The notes beneath the pieces were generated by a model that saw only the letters and a list, made by a program, of their open reading frames with translations, was not told where the DNA came from and did not search any database. Shown here piece after piece: positions 33,801 to 46,700 of a stretch of DNA of 64,000 bases. Both the position numbers and the translations under genes were made by a program. Within the stretch, counting starts at the first letter, position 1, and each line of letters opens with the position of its first letter. The DNA comes from Psettodes erumei (lineage: Eukaryota > Chordata > Actinopteri > Pleuronectiformes > Psettodidae). The DNA is taken from contig JAFBJZ010000328.1 of assembly GCA_016785225.1 (NCBI GenBank), forward strand, positions 62,001 to 126,000, read 5' to 3'.

Positions 33801-36800
33801 TGAATATTTAACCTGCCAGACAAAATTGCTCCTAATACATACAGCTTTTATTTTCACCAAAGTAAAAAGCGAGGCCAAGGCAGATTTGTTTTCTTGCTAT
33901 TTTCTTTGCTTCACAAACGAAAGTCTTGGCTGAAAATAATGTTTCTGTGCTTCAGCAACTGAAGCATTTAAAATTTTGCACCACTCAGCCTCACCAGATC
34001 CTGTTGTGTTTGGACAAATAAGAGGCAGTAATGAAGGTGAATAAAGTAGAAATGTTTATTTGATCAATTCAGATGTTACATTTGTTCATTTGGGGGGGGT
34101 AAGACATTTCATTTATTTAGATTAATAGCACAGTTCACATCACGGCAGAGATTCAAATCTGAGAAGCCGACAGCTTTGGGTTATTTGAGTCTGAATATGC
34201 AATAATTTCTATTATGGCCTCCGGTTTATGTGCAACAAGATGAAATTGCCAAGTGAAGAGTCTTTATTGTTTTCTTTTTTTTTTAAAATTCTCCTCAACT
34301 TTTACCGCATAGCACTTTGTTGTTTAAGAAATAGTCATCAGACACGAAACTCACTGACATTTGAATTTTGAGTTTGTCCGGCTCCCCGCCTTCAGTGCCC
34401 ACCATGTCCTACTTTCCTGCCATTTAAAAACCTCGGGTAAAAAGGCATCAGTTTAATCTAACACCCAGGCCGGTCGTTTTCCATCAAAGCGACCTCGCTC
34501 AGGCACGAGGAAAAACACCCCTGCATTCGGTAGACGTGGAGAGGAGTTTGAGGACACCCTGTGTGACACGCCTGCACGCCCCCGTGCAGAGCTCGACTCC
34601 CTCTCTCTGTGTTATTTATGAGAAGTGCAGACACGGCTTGAGTCCAGTCTGAGGACCAGCCCCAGTCTTTTAATGTGGTTGGAATATGATCTCTCTCAGA
34701 CAGACTGTATAGATCTGAAAAGAAACGCACACACAATGCAATCAATGGCTTCCCTGAAAAGATACCAAAGTATATTACACACACCCACTTGTTTAAATGT
34801 ACCCGTGAATGACTGTGTTTCCTGACAAGGCTCTTAGTTGTTTCCTGTTGTGACTCTGACAGGGACGGTGAAGCCCGACTTGGGTCTGTTCTTGTACACA
34901 TACATTTGTTGTTTTTTTGCATTATGGGCTATACAGCAAGAATCATTTCCATGACCACGCTCTATTTAGACGAATACGTTAATACAGAATCAAAGCAAGG
35001 TGCTTCTCAGCCCATCAGTGGCTTTAATACTATTCATTCTCCTGCATGGCCTGAAAATTTTATGATGCTATTATTGGGTGTTGGCCAGTTTCCTAAACGG
35101 GTTGCCCCTCTGGACTACAGCATCCATCCATTTAGAAACAATGCTCAGCCTCCCTCCTCTCGACTCCTCCCCACTAAAGCGCCTGCATCCATTTGCCTGG
35201 TGGTGCTCATCTACTGGATCAAGCTAGATTCATTTTCTGTGGGGGGAAATTGGTGTGCTGATTGGCCTCTTTACTCATGGATTAGCCATTAAAAAGCTGT
35301 TAGAGACTCTCTCTCACTATCAGCCCAATGCAATCATCGCATCAGAGATAAGGTCATTATTACAGTGTGCGCAGAGAGGTTAAAATCCCCCTTGAACTCT
35401 GTTCAGTATAAATTGATGCATGCACTGGAAGGAGGTAATGGACAAATTATTGCTCCCTCTGAGATATCATTGGTATTGCGTCTGTAGCGCCATACTGGAA
35501 AAAGCCATTAAGAGGGTTTTAGAGTCTATGCATGCATTTATTTCTCATGCACTGTTGTTTATATTGCCACAAAGAAAACACGGCACATTTCTACCTGTTT
35601 GTTAATCTGGATGAGACCATAGTTCAGGGGTATTTTTTTTGGCTTAGTATCTTTACTTGAGCACTTCACAAGCCGGCGGGCAGTACAGTACAGCATTTCT
35701 GGTTCATAATTGGCAGTGTAGGAGGATGTTAGAGGAGACAAAAATAGGCACAGGAAGAAGAATGAAGACCACTAAAAATCTTTTTCTCGTACTTGGTTCA
35801 CTGCTCCTCCAGTCTCGGTGGCAAGGGGTCAGATCATCTATTTACTTCACTATTCACTAAACTGGTTCTGTTACCACCAAAAATATATATATTTTTTGTG
35901 TGTGTACCTCTACTTTGGCATCTCCCTAAAGGCAGGAAGGACATTTGTACACTTATTTGACCGCGTGATCGGAAAAACAAAAATAATACACCACCCAGGT
36001 TGCAATGAGAAACTACGACAGCAAAGCAGATTGCTTTGGCTCCAAGACAAGCTTTGCCTCCGGAAATGGGAAAGGTCTTTTAGAGAGTCACACTGAACTG
36101 TGCTGAGCTTTGGGGTTCTCCGCTGCGTCCTAATCAGAGGGACCAATATGCACAGCCCACCAGCTTCTACGGATTCAGCAATTAAATGTCAGAGCCAATA
36201 ACTGGCATGTTCTTAACATCTGTACCCCCCTAAATACTCACCCACACACACTCATCTGATATTCGTTTAAAGATATTTGTATGATGGTGAAACTGCTGTG
36301 TAGGCATTTGTCAGCATTTGCTTGATCAGTGCAACTGTTTCTTTTGATTAATTGTGGAATCTGTCAGCTGGGACATTGCTTTACAATTTCCGCATGAAGG
36401 AGGGTGCTGCTGCAACCTAGACTTTACTGCATGTGGTCAAAACAACACCTGAAAAGTGTGTCCGTGTGTGTCTCCTAGGTGGGCCCTCAAAGTGGTCGTC
36501 ATCTCACTGCGACTGCTGCTGCAAGAGCCACAAGAGTGAGCGGGAGGGAGAGAGTGGCACTTCCTTCAACGACCTGTCCACTTCCTGTTCTGAGACCCAG
36601 TCCGAGGCTAGCTCCCCTCAAGGGACCGTGATCTGTGGCCCCGTGCGTCGGCAGTCCAACATCCAGACGCTGGACCGCCCCGTGCCCAAAGGACCAGTTC
36701 ACATGCTGCAGCAGGCAGAGATGCGCCGCAAGACTGACATGCTCCGGGTGAGGACCTTTGGGGTCCGGGAACGAGAGGCCGCCAAGAGGAAAGCCAATAA

Positions 36801-36930
36801 GGAGAAGATGACACCGGAGCAAGAGCTGGAGAAATGTATCCAGGACTTCCGGCGCATTAGGATTCCCGATCGCTTTCCGGAGAGGAAGTACATGTGGCAA
36901 TCAGAGCTCCTGAGAAAGTACCGTCTCTAA
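27014..36930 (+). CDS. kctd16: KCTD16, GABA-B receptor auxiliary subunit, whole coding span of 2 exons
   Basis: Exons 27014-27836 and 36479-36930 join in phase 1 (C|GT = Arg275) to give 424 residues, close to human KCTD16 (428). KCTD16 binds the GABA-B2 receptor tail through its tetramerising T1/BTB domain and binds G-protein beta-gamma through its H1 domain, shaping GABA-B signalling at the neuronal membrane. The T1 domain begins DVIELNVGG (24-32) and includes FIDRDGFLFRYVLDYLRD and FPERGRLKREAEYFQLPEL. H1 follows, from about YGYITVALKG to AQYIFYR (155-275). The second exon holds HCDCCCK (284-290), a serine-rich linker, ETVICGPV-like and NIQTLDRP motifs, and the H2 C-terminal segment ending LLRKYRL. 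The presence of H2 distinguishes KCTD16 and KCTD8 from KCTD12; synteny with nr3c1 supports KCTD16. Confidence 0.96.
28805..29220 (+). repeat. Purine-rich (GA) tract
   Basis: Several hundred bases dominated by G and A on the plus strand, not a simple tandem repeat. Long antisense open frames in it are artefacts of composition. Similar shorter tracts occur at 47905-48035 and 57358-57560. Confidence 0.7.
32041..32428. repeat. Long imperfect inverted repeat, MITE-like or foldback element
   Basis: The left arm (32041-32222) and the right arm (32249-32428) are reverse complements over about 180 bp with a loop of about 26 bases. By eye they match at 85-90%, with small indels. The outer ends start GAATCACAGATGTCGGGAG and, read inward from the right, GAATCGCAGATGCCGGGAG; symmetry stops sharply outside. 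I found no clear target-site duplication and no transposase. The sequence lies in the kctd16 intron and would be transcribed. Confidence 0.9.
36479..36930 (+). CDS. kctd16: kctd16 coding exon 2 (linker and H2)
   Basis: The acceptor CTCCTAG|GTGGGCCC joins in frame to exon 1, giving YRGPSKWSSSHCDCCCK. Ends TAA at 36928-36930. Confidence 0.96.
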
Positions 36931-37719
36931 ATGACTGTGAAGAAGAGAAAAGGTTAGAAGAAAGAAAGAGAGCGAGGTGATACTGTAGTATCGTGTTACC
37001 ATCAATGAAGAGTATTAACTGCACAGATGGCACCGTCCAAGGCACATACTGTACTAGAAAATAAAACAAAACAAAAACTATGGCCACTTTTCCCGCCAGC
37101 ATGACTAGAGGAGCACACAGTACAAGGCAGTGTGAGTCATTGATATGTGAAGTATGCACAGTGTTGTGTATGATAAGCACATGTGGATATCAGGTTACTC
37201 CTGTTGGGGCTTGCATCGCCAACCCTGTTCTCACCTCAGAGAGCTGGGAGCCAGGCATACTAAAGGCTACTACAATATCACTAGTTGAAGCAACAAAGCA
37301 ACCTCAGGGGCAACAACATTTGAATTCATCAACCTGTCACATACTGTATGTACAATTGCCCTCAATAGCTGTTTTTTTTAATGGATGTACCCAGATGGTG
37401 CTGTGAGTTAGCAATGGAATATCACTTTACTCCACTGATGACACTTATATTAAGCTTCAGTAACGGCACTGCATGTCATTTCACCCTTAGCGTAATTATG
37501 CAATATCAAACAAACTTTCAAGTCACGGTTTGGTGTGATGAGTAAAAATGGTGTGTAACGACTGAGACTAACTTAAATGAGGAAAGCACTGCCTCGATCT
37601 GTTTGCCATTGTGAAACTGTCTAATGTCATAATGTGTTGGATAGACAATGTTGTGTATGGTACAATGTAACGCCAATGGATTATGATCTAATCCTCGATT
37701 GTAAATGTGCAAAAAAGCA
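36931..37719 (+). other. kctd16: Probable kctd16 3' UTR
   Basis: Noncoding sequence after the kctd16 stop. An early AATAAA at 37060-37065 and a later one at 37720-37725 offer alternative 3' ends. Confidence 0.5.
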
Positions 37720-37725
37720 AATAAA
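37720..37725 (+). terminator. kctd16: Candidate distal poly(A) signal of kctd16
   Basis: AATAAA about 790 bases after the stop, preceded by a T-rich region. A closer AATAAA at 37060-37065 may also be used. No transcript evidence. Confidence 0.45.
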
Positions 37726-40700
37726 TGGATTAGAATTATAATTATCAATAATGGATCTTCTTATGACCTCAAACACATTTAGATTTAAAGGGACATTTCG
37801 GTCTTTTTCAACTCTCTTCTGTCTTTCATTTTGTTTCTTGAAGCACAAAACAGCAACAAAAATATTTATTTAATAGTGTGTTTACCCATTAACAATATAT
37901 ATTAGCATGTATGGCTGACTAGCCTACTGTGGAACCTGACCCATTGACACATTGCATTTTAGGGTATATTACATTTACAACCATGTCATGTAGCTAACAT
38001 TAGCTTTATTTGCTCATTAGCTGGAGCTGATCAAAATGCTGCTTGCTACTTGGCAACTGTCAAGTGGCGAAATCGATGGTCTGTGACTGTGGGACGTTTT
38101 CACAGGAACATGGAACATGGAATAAATGGAAGTTTATTTGGATCATGGTGCTTTTCCTGACATTCAACGTGCAACATGCACAATTAGTTAAAGTGGCCAC
38201 AATCATGAGAACAAGACCCAGCTAGAAAAAATTGAAAGTACAATATATATATTTGAGATTTCAACTCCTGAACCTTATACCCCTAATACATATAGATGTA
38301 TTCACACATAGATACAGAATCTACACTGGGCTGAAAGCAAAACCATCTTGTCTTGTGTTGCACTCACTGTCACCAGCCCACTCCACACACAACACCGGCT
38401 TCATTTAAGAAGTGAAATGGATCTTTCCTTGTTGACATTTTAATGTGTGCCTCATCCTCCTGAGAGGATCTCAAGGAAACTGAAAGGGAACCATCGCTGT
38501 GCATCATAGGCACCATTTATCGAGGGCACTATTTTTAGTGAGCAGATTTCTGCAGTGTCGCCACATTACATCCGTAAGGAGCAAGGCTAGGGGACTGGAT
38601 CGTTGCAACTCCAAAAACAGCCGTGTGATGATAAATGAAGAACGGCCTCTCTCTTGGGGCAGCGAGTGTCCTCCAACACAAGCTGATGGAAGAAACATAA
38701 AAGTTTTGTTTTGGCTTGGTGCTATGATTTGCTCTGTATGTAGAAATACATCAGACAATAACCAGATTGACATATACCCCCTGCAGCACTTCTACCTTTG
38801 TCAGCATTAGGGTGCTAATGCAAGATGAAACCTGTAAGCCTTGGCTGAAAACAAAACAAACCATCACTCTACAGCCATATGCCACAATAAAGAGGAAGTT
38901 GGAATGTCTCAACGCTTTCAAATCTCTATTTATGTAGCTGCTATTTAACTAAGAAGAGATACCAGATAGGATGTTAATGGACTTCCAGGAACTCATAAGA
39001 AAAGGGCATTATATTCACAATACCCCAACAGAGAATAAAATAGCAAAATCCTAGAAGGGGACTGTAACATAATGAATTTGTCAGGGATATAGTGGCCATT
39101 CTTCCTCTCCTCCTCTCTGCACCCGGAGCCGTATCTCTTCCTCTCAGCCTTCATTCAATAGGAACTCAGCGTGAAATCTCTCAGTTTGAAATCCAATGCC
39201 CCTTTCCCTCGTCTTTGAAAAACCAGATCTGCTTTGGGTGGCGTTTCACCTCGCACCATCTGACCCATAATACCCCAATAAGAAATCAATGAATCTGTTT
39301 TTGCATATCAAATGTACACAACTTCACTGTGTAGCCTGGCCTGGCCTGACCCAGATGACCTTGCTGGCCTATCCCACAGAATTACCTGAACACAGATGTT
39401 GCCACTCTGCTTTCGTTACAGATCAATAGCCTCAGATCCTGGCCTTGGCCTTCTAGTCTTTACAGACGGTCGATAACCAACATCCTCCTCTACGATGCAA
39501 AGTAACATTAAATCTTCATTCAAAAAACATCACTGCCACCGCCATCTGCCCTCAATTATCCATCAGGGTGGCATTTGGGGCGTTGCATTTCCCACAACAG
39601 CTTTCTTTAGCATGAGACAGGTCTGACAGTGTGATTACAACCCTTGTATTAGAAAATTACTGCAAAGCCTGTGTGGATTCAAGAGTGGGAGAATTACCCG
39701 GCCTGTCAGATATGGCAGAAAAAAAGTGATATTCACGAATGGAATAATAGAGGCATGATGTAAAACGAAACAAAGATGATTTCTTTATTCACATTCTGAT
39801 TATAAGGATTAGATTCTTAAATTGTATGAGGTTTGGAAGAGACTGCAATTCACTTCTTATGTCATGAATTTGAGGGGATAACTGGTGTTACTGTCACATG
39901 GGAGATAGCTCAAAGTTTACTTCAAGGCAGGCCATGATAATTTCTGCCCTAACATCTGGAATATGCAATTTATCTAAAATACCCAGACAGGTCTTGTTGC
40001 CTGAAGCACATCTCCATAAATATCCAAGGCCAACATGGTTGGGTTTTTTTCTGCTCACTCATCTAATTTTAGATGACTGACATGTCAGAGTTTTATAAAC
40101 ACCGGGGAATGGAAATGTGGGGGACTAACTGGGAGACTCAAGATCTTTCTCCTGAGGTTCACATCTTTGTCATTTGCATATTTTGTTCATCGTGACGAGC
40201 AAAATGGGTTATCACCAGGATTGTGCCAGCATTCGCTTTTAATGATCTCACTGTTTTTGGGGCCCAGTTTTTCCTTCCGTGTCACTTCATTTATTTATTG
40301 GTGAAGAAAATATGTATTTCAGAAACTTGTATGACTGCTTACAGGGCAGTTCTCCATTTTCAAGCCACATTGTGCTCTAAACTGTGATTACACTAAACCT
40401 ACATACTGTGTGCTCTTTCATGGGGAGCCTGTGGGGATGTCATTAGAGAAATGGGAGCCAATTTACAGCCTCAGCGTACATTTGGGGTCCCACTCTGGCC
40501 TGATTCTGCCAAGTCCAATGTGTAGAAATACCAGTGGATCAGATTATAAATGAATCCAGGGGAAGAAATGACAAAATCCTGAGAAATGTCATCACCATCA
40601 CCCCCTGCAGAAAATCGAGAGTGATGCCCTGCATGATGGGACTACCTGGGCAGAATGCAAATACAGAGAAGACAAAAAAACATGTGGACACATCACATGT

Positions 40701-43700
40701 GTAGTTGGATGTGCGGACATGCATGTTAAGTCTTTACGTGAACTGCACATCCATAAAATCATTTACTGATCAGTTATTGGAGATTTTCCTCCTTTGAACT
40801 TTGTTTGGTGTAAGCATTTAACTTCCGAGTGCTAATTTGTTTCCATTACAACACAATCCTCCACTTGAAACTCTTTATAAAGAGTCTGTGCAAGAACTAA
40901 ATAAAAAGGGCGGTTCACCCAAATTCAAGCCAAGCTACCCTGCCCGTTGCAGGTAGCCATGCAATTTAATGCAATTTAATTTGCCCTGGCTGAGATATCT
41001 CTCTAGCACACAATACAATACACATTTTAAAATGCAAACAATCCAAAAACAGTTACTCTAAAACTGACAGACTCTGCCGTGGGCAAGATTCCTAAGAGCA
41101 ATGTCTGACTGAAGAAAGAGTCTCCATGAAAACTGCCGAAAGTTATTGTAGGTCTGTAAATTATTCACGATAACAGGGAACTGATTTCTAAAACAAGAGA
41201 TGCTTGATATTGATTTTTTTGTTGTTTTCACAGCACCACTAATAAAATAACACTCCCGTCTACTGTACAGAAGTATCTCTCAAACTTTGCAAGTCAAAAT
41301 ATCTGAGTGGCTACGTGAGACGGAGATTAAGTGAGAAAATATGTTATGGTGTTGGATTATTTGGAATTTGGGTGAGCCAAATTTGGTGGTTTGACATTTT
41401 TTCAGACATGACCCAACATGTGTGAGAAAAATTGCTTGTTTAATGATTTGGTGCAAATGATAAACTAATTTATCAGGTGTTCCTATCCAAAACTAGCACA
41501 GTCCAGTACAACTGTATTGGAATAAATCAACCTTCATTAAGGTGTTCAGTGTTTGTTCAATGTTTGTTGTAGTGTCTGTGTTGGTTTAAAATTCTCCAGG
41601 CTGCAGTTTGTGTGCTGATCGGTTTGTCTCGAGTTATTCTGGCAGATATTTCTAATATTTTGCCCACACCTCACACTATAATGAAATTAAATGCAAGAAG
41701 TTGGAATTTATAGTAGACCTGGCAACTTAGAGTATTTATTTATTTATGAACAGCGCCCTTGTGGGCCAAAAACTTTCAGGGCCTTCGCTCAACTTCGGCC
41801 CAGAAGCTCTAGAACTACACACACGCAAACACGCAGTGTATACCGTGGTGACAGGTGTCAGTCCATAGTGCTGACTTCAGCAGGCATCGAGTCCACTGCG
41901 AGTATGCTTTTGCACTTCTTTGGTGCCCGACCTCCTCCCTCGGCTTGCTGCTCTGGCGCCAGCACGGAGGCACAAGAGCGAACACACGAACATTCACCTA
42001 CTCAGACAACCACTGTCAGCATTAGTTAGTCATCTGGATCATATGTGCAGCTCCACACATGCTTGGATATGCGTCCAGCTCCCCCCTGGGATCCATTCGG
42101 CCTCCTGCACTGCACGAAAAAACACGGTTCTCAATCCAGGTGCAAAGCCCCTAACGAGGTAAAACATCCAGGGGTTCTGATGGATGACAGGAGGAGAGAG
42201 GAGGAGAGCGAGCCAGGTACCTTCTCACCTGGGTTCCCCCCGGGACAAAGAGTCCACCAGTGGGTGAAGAAGGGGAGATAAATGAGGGTGCAGCGCAGAA
42301 GCCACTCTGCTGGATTGTTATGAGGTCAGTCAAGTGAACATGAAACTCCATCGCATTTGTCCAAGTGTAGGCTACTTAGTGTTTTTTTGAACGTTTTCTC
42401 TTGGCAGCCGTAAGGAGGCTGATTTACAGCCAAAAGTGTCTTCCACTCGTCATTTTCCCCCTCATTACGTTATCCCTTTCTCAAGGACTGCTCTGGAGAA
42501 TATACAGGCTCAATTAAGCTGTTCTGACCGGAAATCCCATTGCTCATAAATCACCTCCAAGGGCTACTGATCAGAGCTGCTACACCACAGCGTAAAGGAG
42601 CATGCAGTGTGTGCTGCTGAGCAGGGCAGCAGCTGTTATAAATCAAAGGGGGAGCACAAGAGTATATTGCAGGGGATAAAATACTGTAGGACACCATGTC
42701 ATAAATCTGGAAAATAATCACACAATGAATACAGCGGGATGGGTAAACAGTTATGATGGTATGAGAGAATGGACAAGGTCTTACTCACCTTCTTATACTG
42801 CACACAGCCAGTCTGTTAGGAGGCTGGAATTATGGCAGGGACCTTTCATACTTTGCATTTTATGATGGAGTTTGTCAGGATGTTATTATACAGGAGTGAA
42901 GATGGAGTGTTTCCGTTTCTGTTGAGCCAGATTTTTGTGCAGTCAAAATGTGCTGCACTCAGCTAATGTGCCAGCCTGTTAAATAATCAGTGGGGGAACA
43001 TTGTCTTAATTCCACCCAACATTTTCCCAGCGCTGCGCAATTAGAACTGCATGCCCGAGCCATACCTCGAGGTGTTGTTGCTTTATAAAACATCCTCAAA
43101 TAGCTCCACAGCACTTTTCCTTATGCGGAACCCTTATTAGTGTATAAATGAGATAAAGACTCTGTTGGCTGTTAACTTTTTTCATGCCTTTTAACGACAG
43201 CCCAGGGACAAACCCCGCTCTTAATGAATTGCTGAGCTATTACTGTATGGAAAATAATCTTACCATTAAATTTGAGCATTCAATTTGACTCCAAGGCTAT
43301 GGAGTGCCTTCAGGTTTAATTAAAACAAATCCTTCACACGATTCGTGTGATGTGAGCTTAAACCTGATAGAACAGAAATAAATGTTGGTGGATTGGCCTT
43401 TTTTCCCCACACAAATCTGCTGGATTTTCTGTAATTAAAAATCAGTTGTGGTTGGAGTGAATCAGTCATCACAGCTGGGAGGTGGCTATCAGTCAAACCC
43501 ACAGATTTGTTCCCAGTCGGTCACAATTCTTTGAATGTAATCCAGTCTCTATATATTTTCATTTTTTTTATTTTTAAAGAAAGGGTGGTTACAATACCAC
43601 ACAACAGTTGTGCCATATTTATACCAAATGCATTATTTTCCAGCTAGACTCATTAAACAGCATTCGTTTCTCTGGAGAAGTAATTATCTCATCGTCACCT

Positions 43701-46700
43701 TGCAGAGCAGGTCTGCAGGGCGTTTTTTTAGGATCATTATTTTCAGTATTTTTATAAAGCCCAGTGCACTTTGCATGTAAGAAGCCCTGATATTACCCAT
43801 GGAATACAAGAGTAATCCCCCCCCCGGAGATTAAAGGTTGCACACAGATGGTTGGGCATGTTGCATTCACATCAGCTGACCTGCTGCCATTGCTCTGTGA
43901 TTATCAGCTGTGTACTAAACATATCTGCACAGATTACTTAAAAGCATATCAGGCCTGAAAACATGAAATTCAGGGCAATAGATTCCGCATGTGGATTTTC
44001 TAGTGTTGTTCAAACGCTTTTCCTCCCCCACCTTAATTCTGGGTTTCTTGATCTTGGTGTCTGATCATTATTGCCTGAGGAGATAGGGTGGTAACGATGT
44101 GGTGTCAGATTTGGACCCATGATCTGAATATTCCTAAAACCCTAGCTTTACCACAGAGTCATCTCTCTGGTGTCAGAGTCTTACTCTGCTGTCTCTCATC
44201 AAGCCTTGTGTAGCATTGATGCTAACAGAGAGCTACCGTGCATGGCCAGTAAATGGCTTTTGGTGGGTGTAAAAGTCTAAACAACACAAAGTAGAGTAAA
44301 TGCTGTTTCTCTCTTTGCACTGAAAGTGTTAAGACCCCTGCACTCTCATTAATCTCTATTGGCCTGTGTCACCGCTTAGAGAGAAAGGCGAGATTACTCC
44401 CATCCGTGGCCTGCAGACTCTCATTTAGCCCCATACTTCAAGCCATTATTCAGCCATCACAGGAAAGCCACAAAACAAATGGTATTTACCTCAAAGGCCA
44501 TATTTCCTCAGAGGGGAGGGACAGGAAGCCAGGGAGCCAAGAGACGGGAAAAGGAAATGGGTATAAACAAGAGTTTGAAACTCATCATGGAGCCACACAT
44601 TCGCCTCCTCTGCAAGTGTCAGGCTGTCATCTGTCATCCAAGAACATAACAAATGGCTGAAATGAGCTGGAGAAGGATTTGACACAGCTGTCTGACATCG
44701 CCATCTAATCCTTCACTGTGCTGCGGAAAGGCCACGATGGGATGGACTTGATTGCCATGGCAACAAACTCAAAAAATAATCCCGCAGACCCTGAAAGCCT
44801 GGGTGATTGGGTTTGATTTTGATTGTGGTATTAAATCACAGCCTGCTTCTAAAGCAAAGAGTGACTGATTTCCAAATTGGGATGCCGTTAATTAGTCAAC
44901 CACACAAAGACGGCCCACGGTCTATCACAGTCAACAATCAAAGAGCTTACTCGTGTGGTTTTAACATTACAATCTTCTTACACCGCTGAATCAAAGCTTA
45001 GCCTTAGCAGTGACACTGATTAAATCTGCACTACAGCTCGGCTCATTTGTTTTAAGACTCACTTTGCCGGGTGAAATATCAACATCTGGACAGTTGTGTT
45101 TTTAGTTAAAAGAGGCCAGAGTTACTGGAGTCAAGGTGAAAATGGGGACAGACCAGTGTGTTAAAGGCTGGGTGCAGGCAGTGAGTGATACTGAGCTGCT
45201 GTGCAAGTGTGTGTGTGATAAATCCACATTTTGGGCGCCAGCCATAAGTCAGGGACAGGTCTGCTGTGTGATTAACTTTAGATAAAGGAGACGAAAGACC
45301 CGGCCAAGTAGGATCAGATCTCCTGGAGGAAATAGAGACACACCTTACATACAGGATGAAGAATACTTCACTCTCTCTCTGATCTGTTATTCTTTAGTAA
45401 AAATACTTGTAGGGTATTTAAGAACCCACGTTTCAGTCTTGTGGTAGACCACTTTGCAGATGTGTTGCTGGACAAAAAAAAGAGCAAACACTCAAACCAT
45501 GACAGAAACTGAGTATGACAAAATAGTCTTCTGGTACTCTTGCTGCGAGAATGTGTGTGTGCATGTGTGTGTGTGTGCGACAGAGAGAGAGACAGACAGA
45601 GAGAGACAGAGAGAGCCTTGAGCAAATGCATAAACCCCTCTGAGGGACTGGTGACATTTCTCGGTGTTGTGCACCACACAGATTATATCCGCGGTGCGAC
45701 ACGAGTCATGGCCTGGCCTCTAGAGGGCATGCAACATCACCTTAATCACTTCTGACACACTTCTCATCACTGCCATGACCGCATCCACCACTTATCAAAG
45801 AATTTCACTGGATAGTGGAGCCTGACATTTATCAAGGGCCCGAGCGACAACTGGTGTGAGAGCCTGATTGTATCTACCAGTTTTCATAATACTGTTCTTC
45901 TTAAACAAGAATGAATTACATTTTTGAGGGGCTATACATGCTCAGAAACTTTAGACATATGTCAGTCCTGGTGAAGATTAACATATTTTATGGGTCTCAT
46001 ACATTGGAGAGGAAAAATGACTTGATAGTGCCCCCTACAAAATTTCAAAGAACAATTCAGCCGTTTTGAATTTCCTGTTCAGTTTTAGCGCCATTTTTTC
46101 CCATTCACAGGTGTCATTGCAATGCATTTCAACAGGAAACAGGAAGTTGTGGTAACACATATACAGTAAACTGTCATATGGATTTCAACATTTCTGCATA
46201 TGCATGCTCACCTTTTCTTGCATCTTGAACCTTTAATTTTCAAATTAGTCACCGCGAGTCAAACGACTGCATCACAGATGGGTTTCTAATGGGTATGCAC
46301 AAATAACAAAGAGGCGTAGACAGGCAGAAAAAAGGAAGAGGCTGCCTTAGCCTATTTCAGATGCTCCGAGCCGTTCTCCAAAACTGATAGCAAGCAAACA
46401 GCGTGGCACATGTAACTGCCTGCTGAATGGAAATTAGACACACACAAAAGCACATCAAAGGGTGTGATTGAGGGGGTTTGTTCCACGGGAGATGAGTGAA
46501 AGAAATTCAGCCAGTCATTTCAGATGTGAATTACTTTCATCATCCACACACATACAGCAGGCCATAATAATCGTGTTAGCCTGTTTACTTTGTGAAAGAG
46601 AATTTTCCTGTTTGCAGAGTCTTGAGGGATGATGAATAGAGGCCACTCCTTTTCTTATTCATGGGCCTTCCTGCATACATGCATGCAGGACCTGCTTACT

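Larger units (their letters stand above)
27837..36478 (+). other. kctd16: Large kctd16 intron
   Basis: An 8.6 kb intron without recognisable coding sequence. It includes a purine-rich tract (28805-29220), a GC-richer block (30110-30440) carrying related GGTCCAGGTG/GGACCTGG motifs that may be a repeat fragment, a long hairpin (32041-32428) and AT-rich stretches such as 35280-35420 that read like conserved noncoding elements. The last is an impression from composition, not a measurement. Confidence 0.6.
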
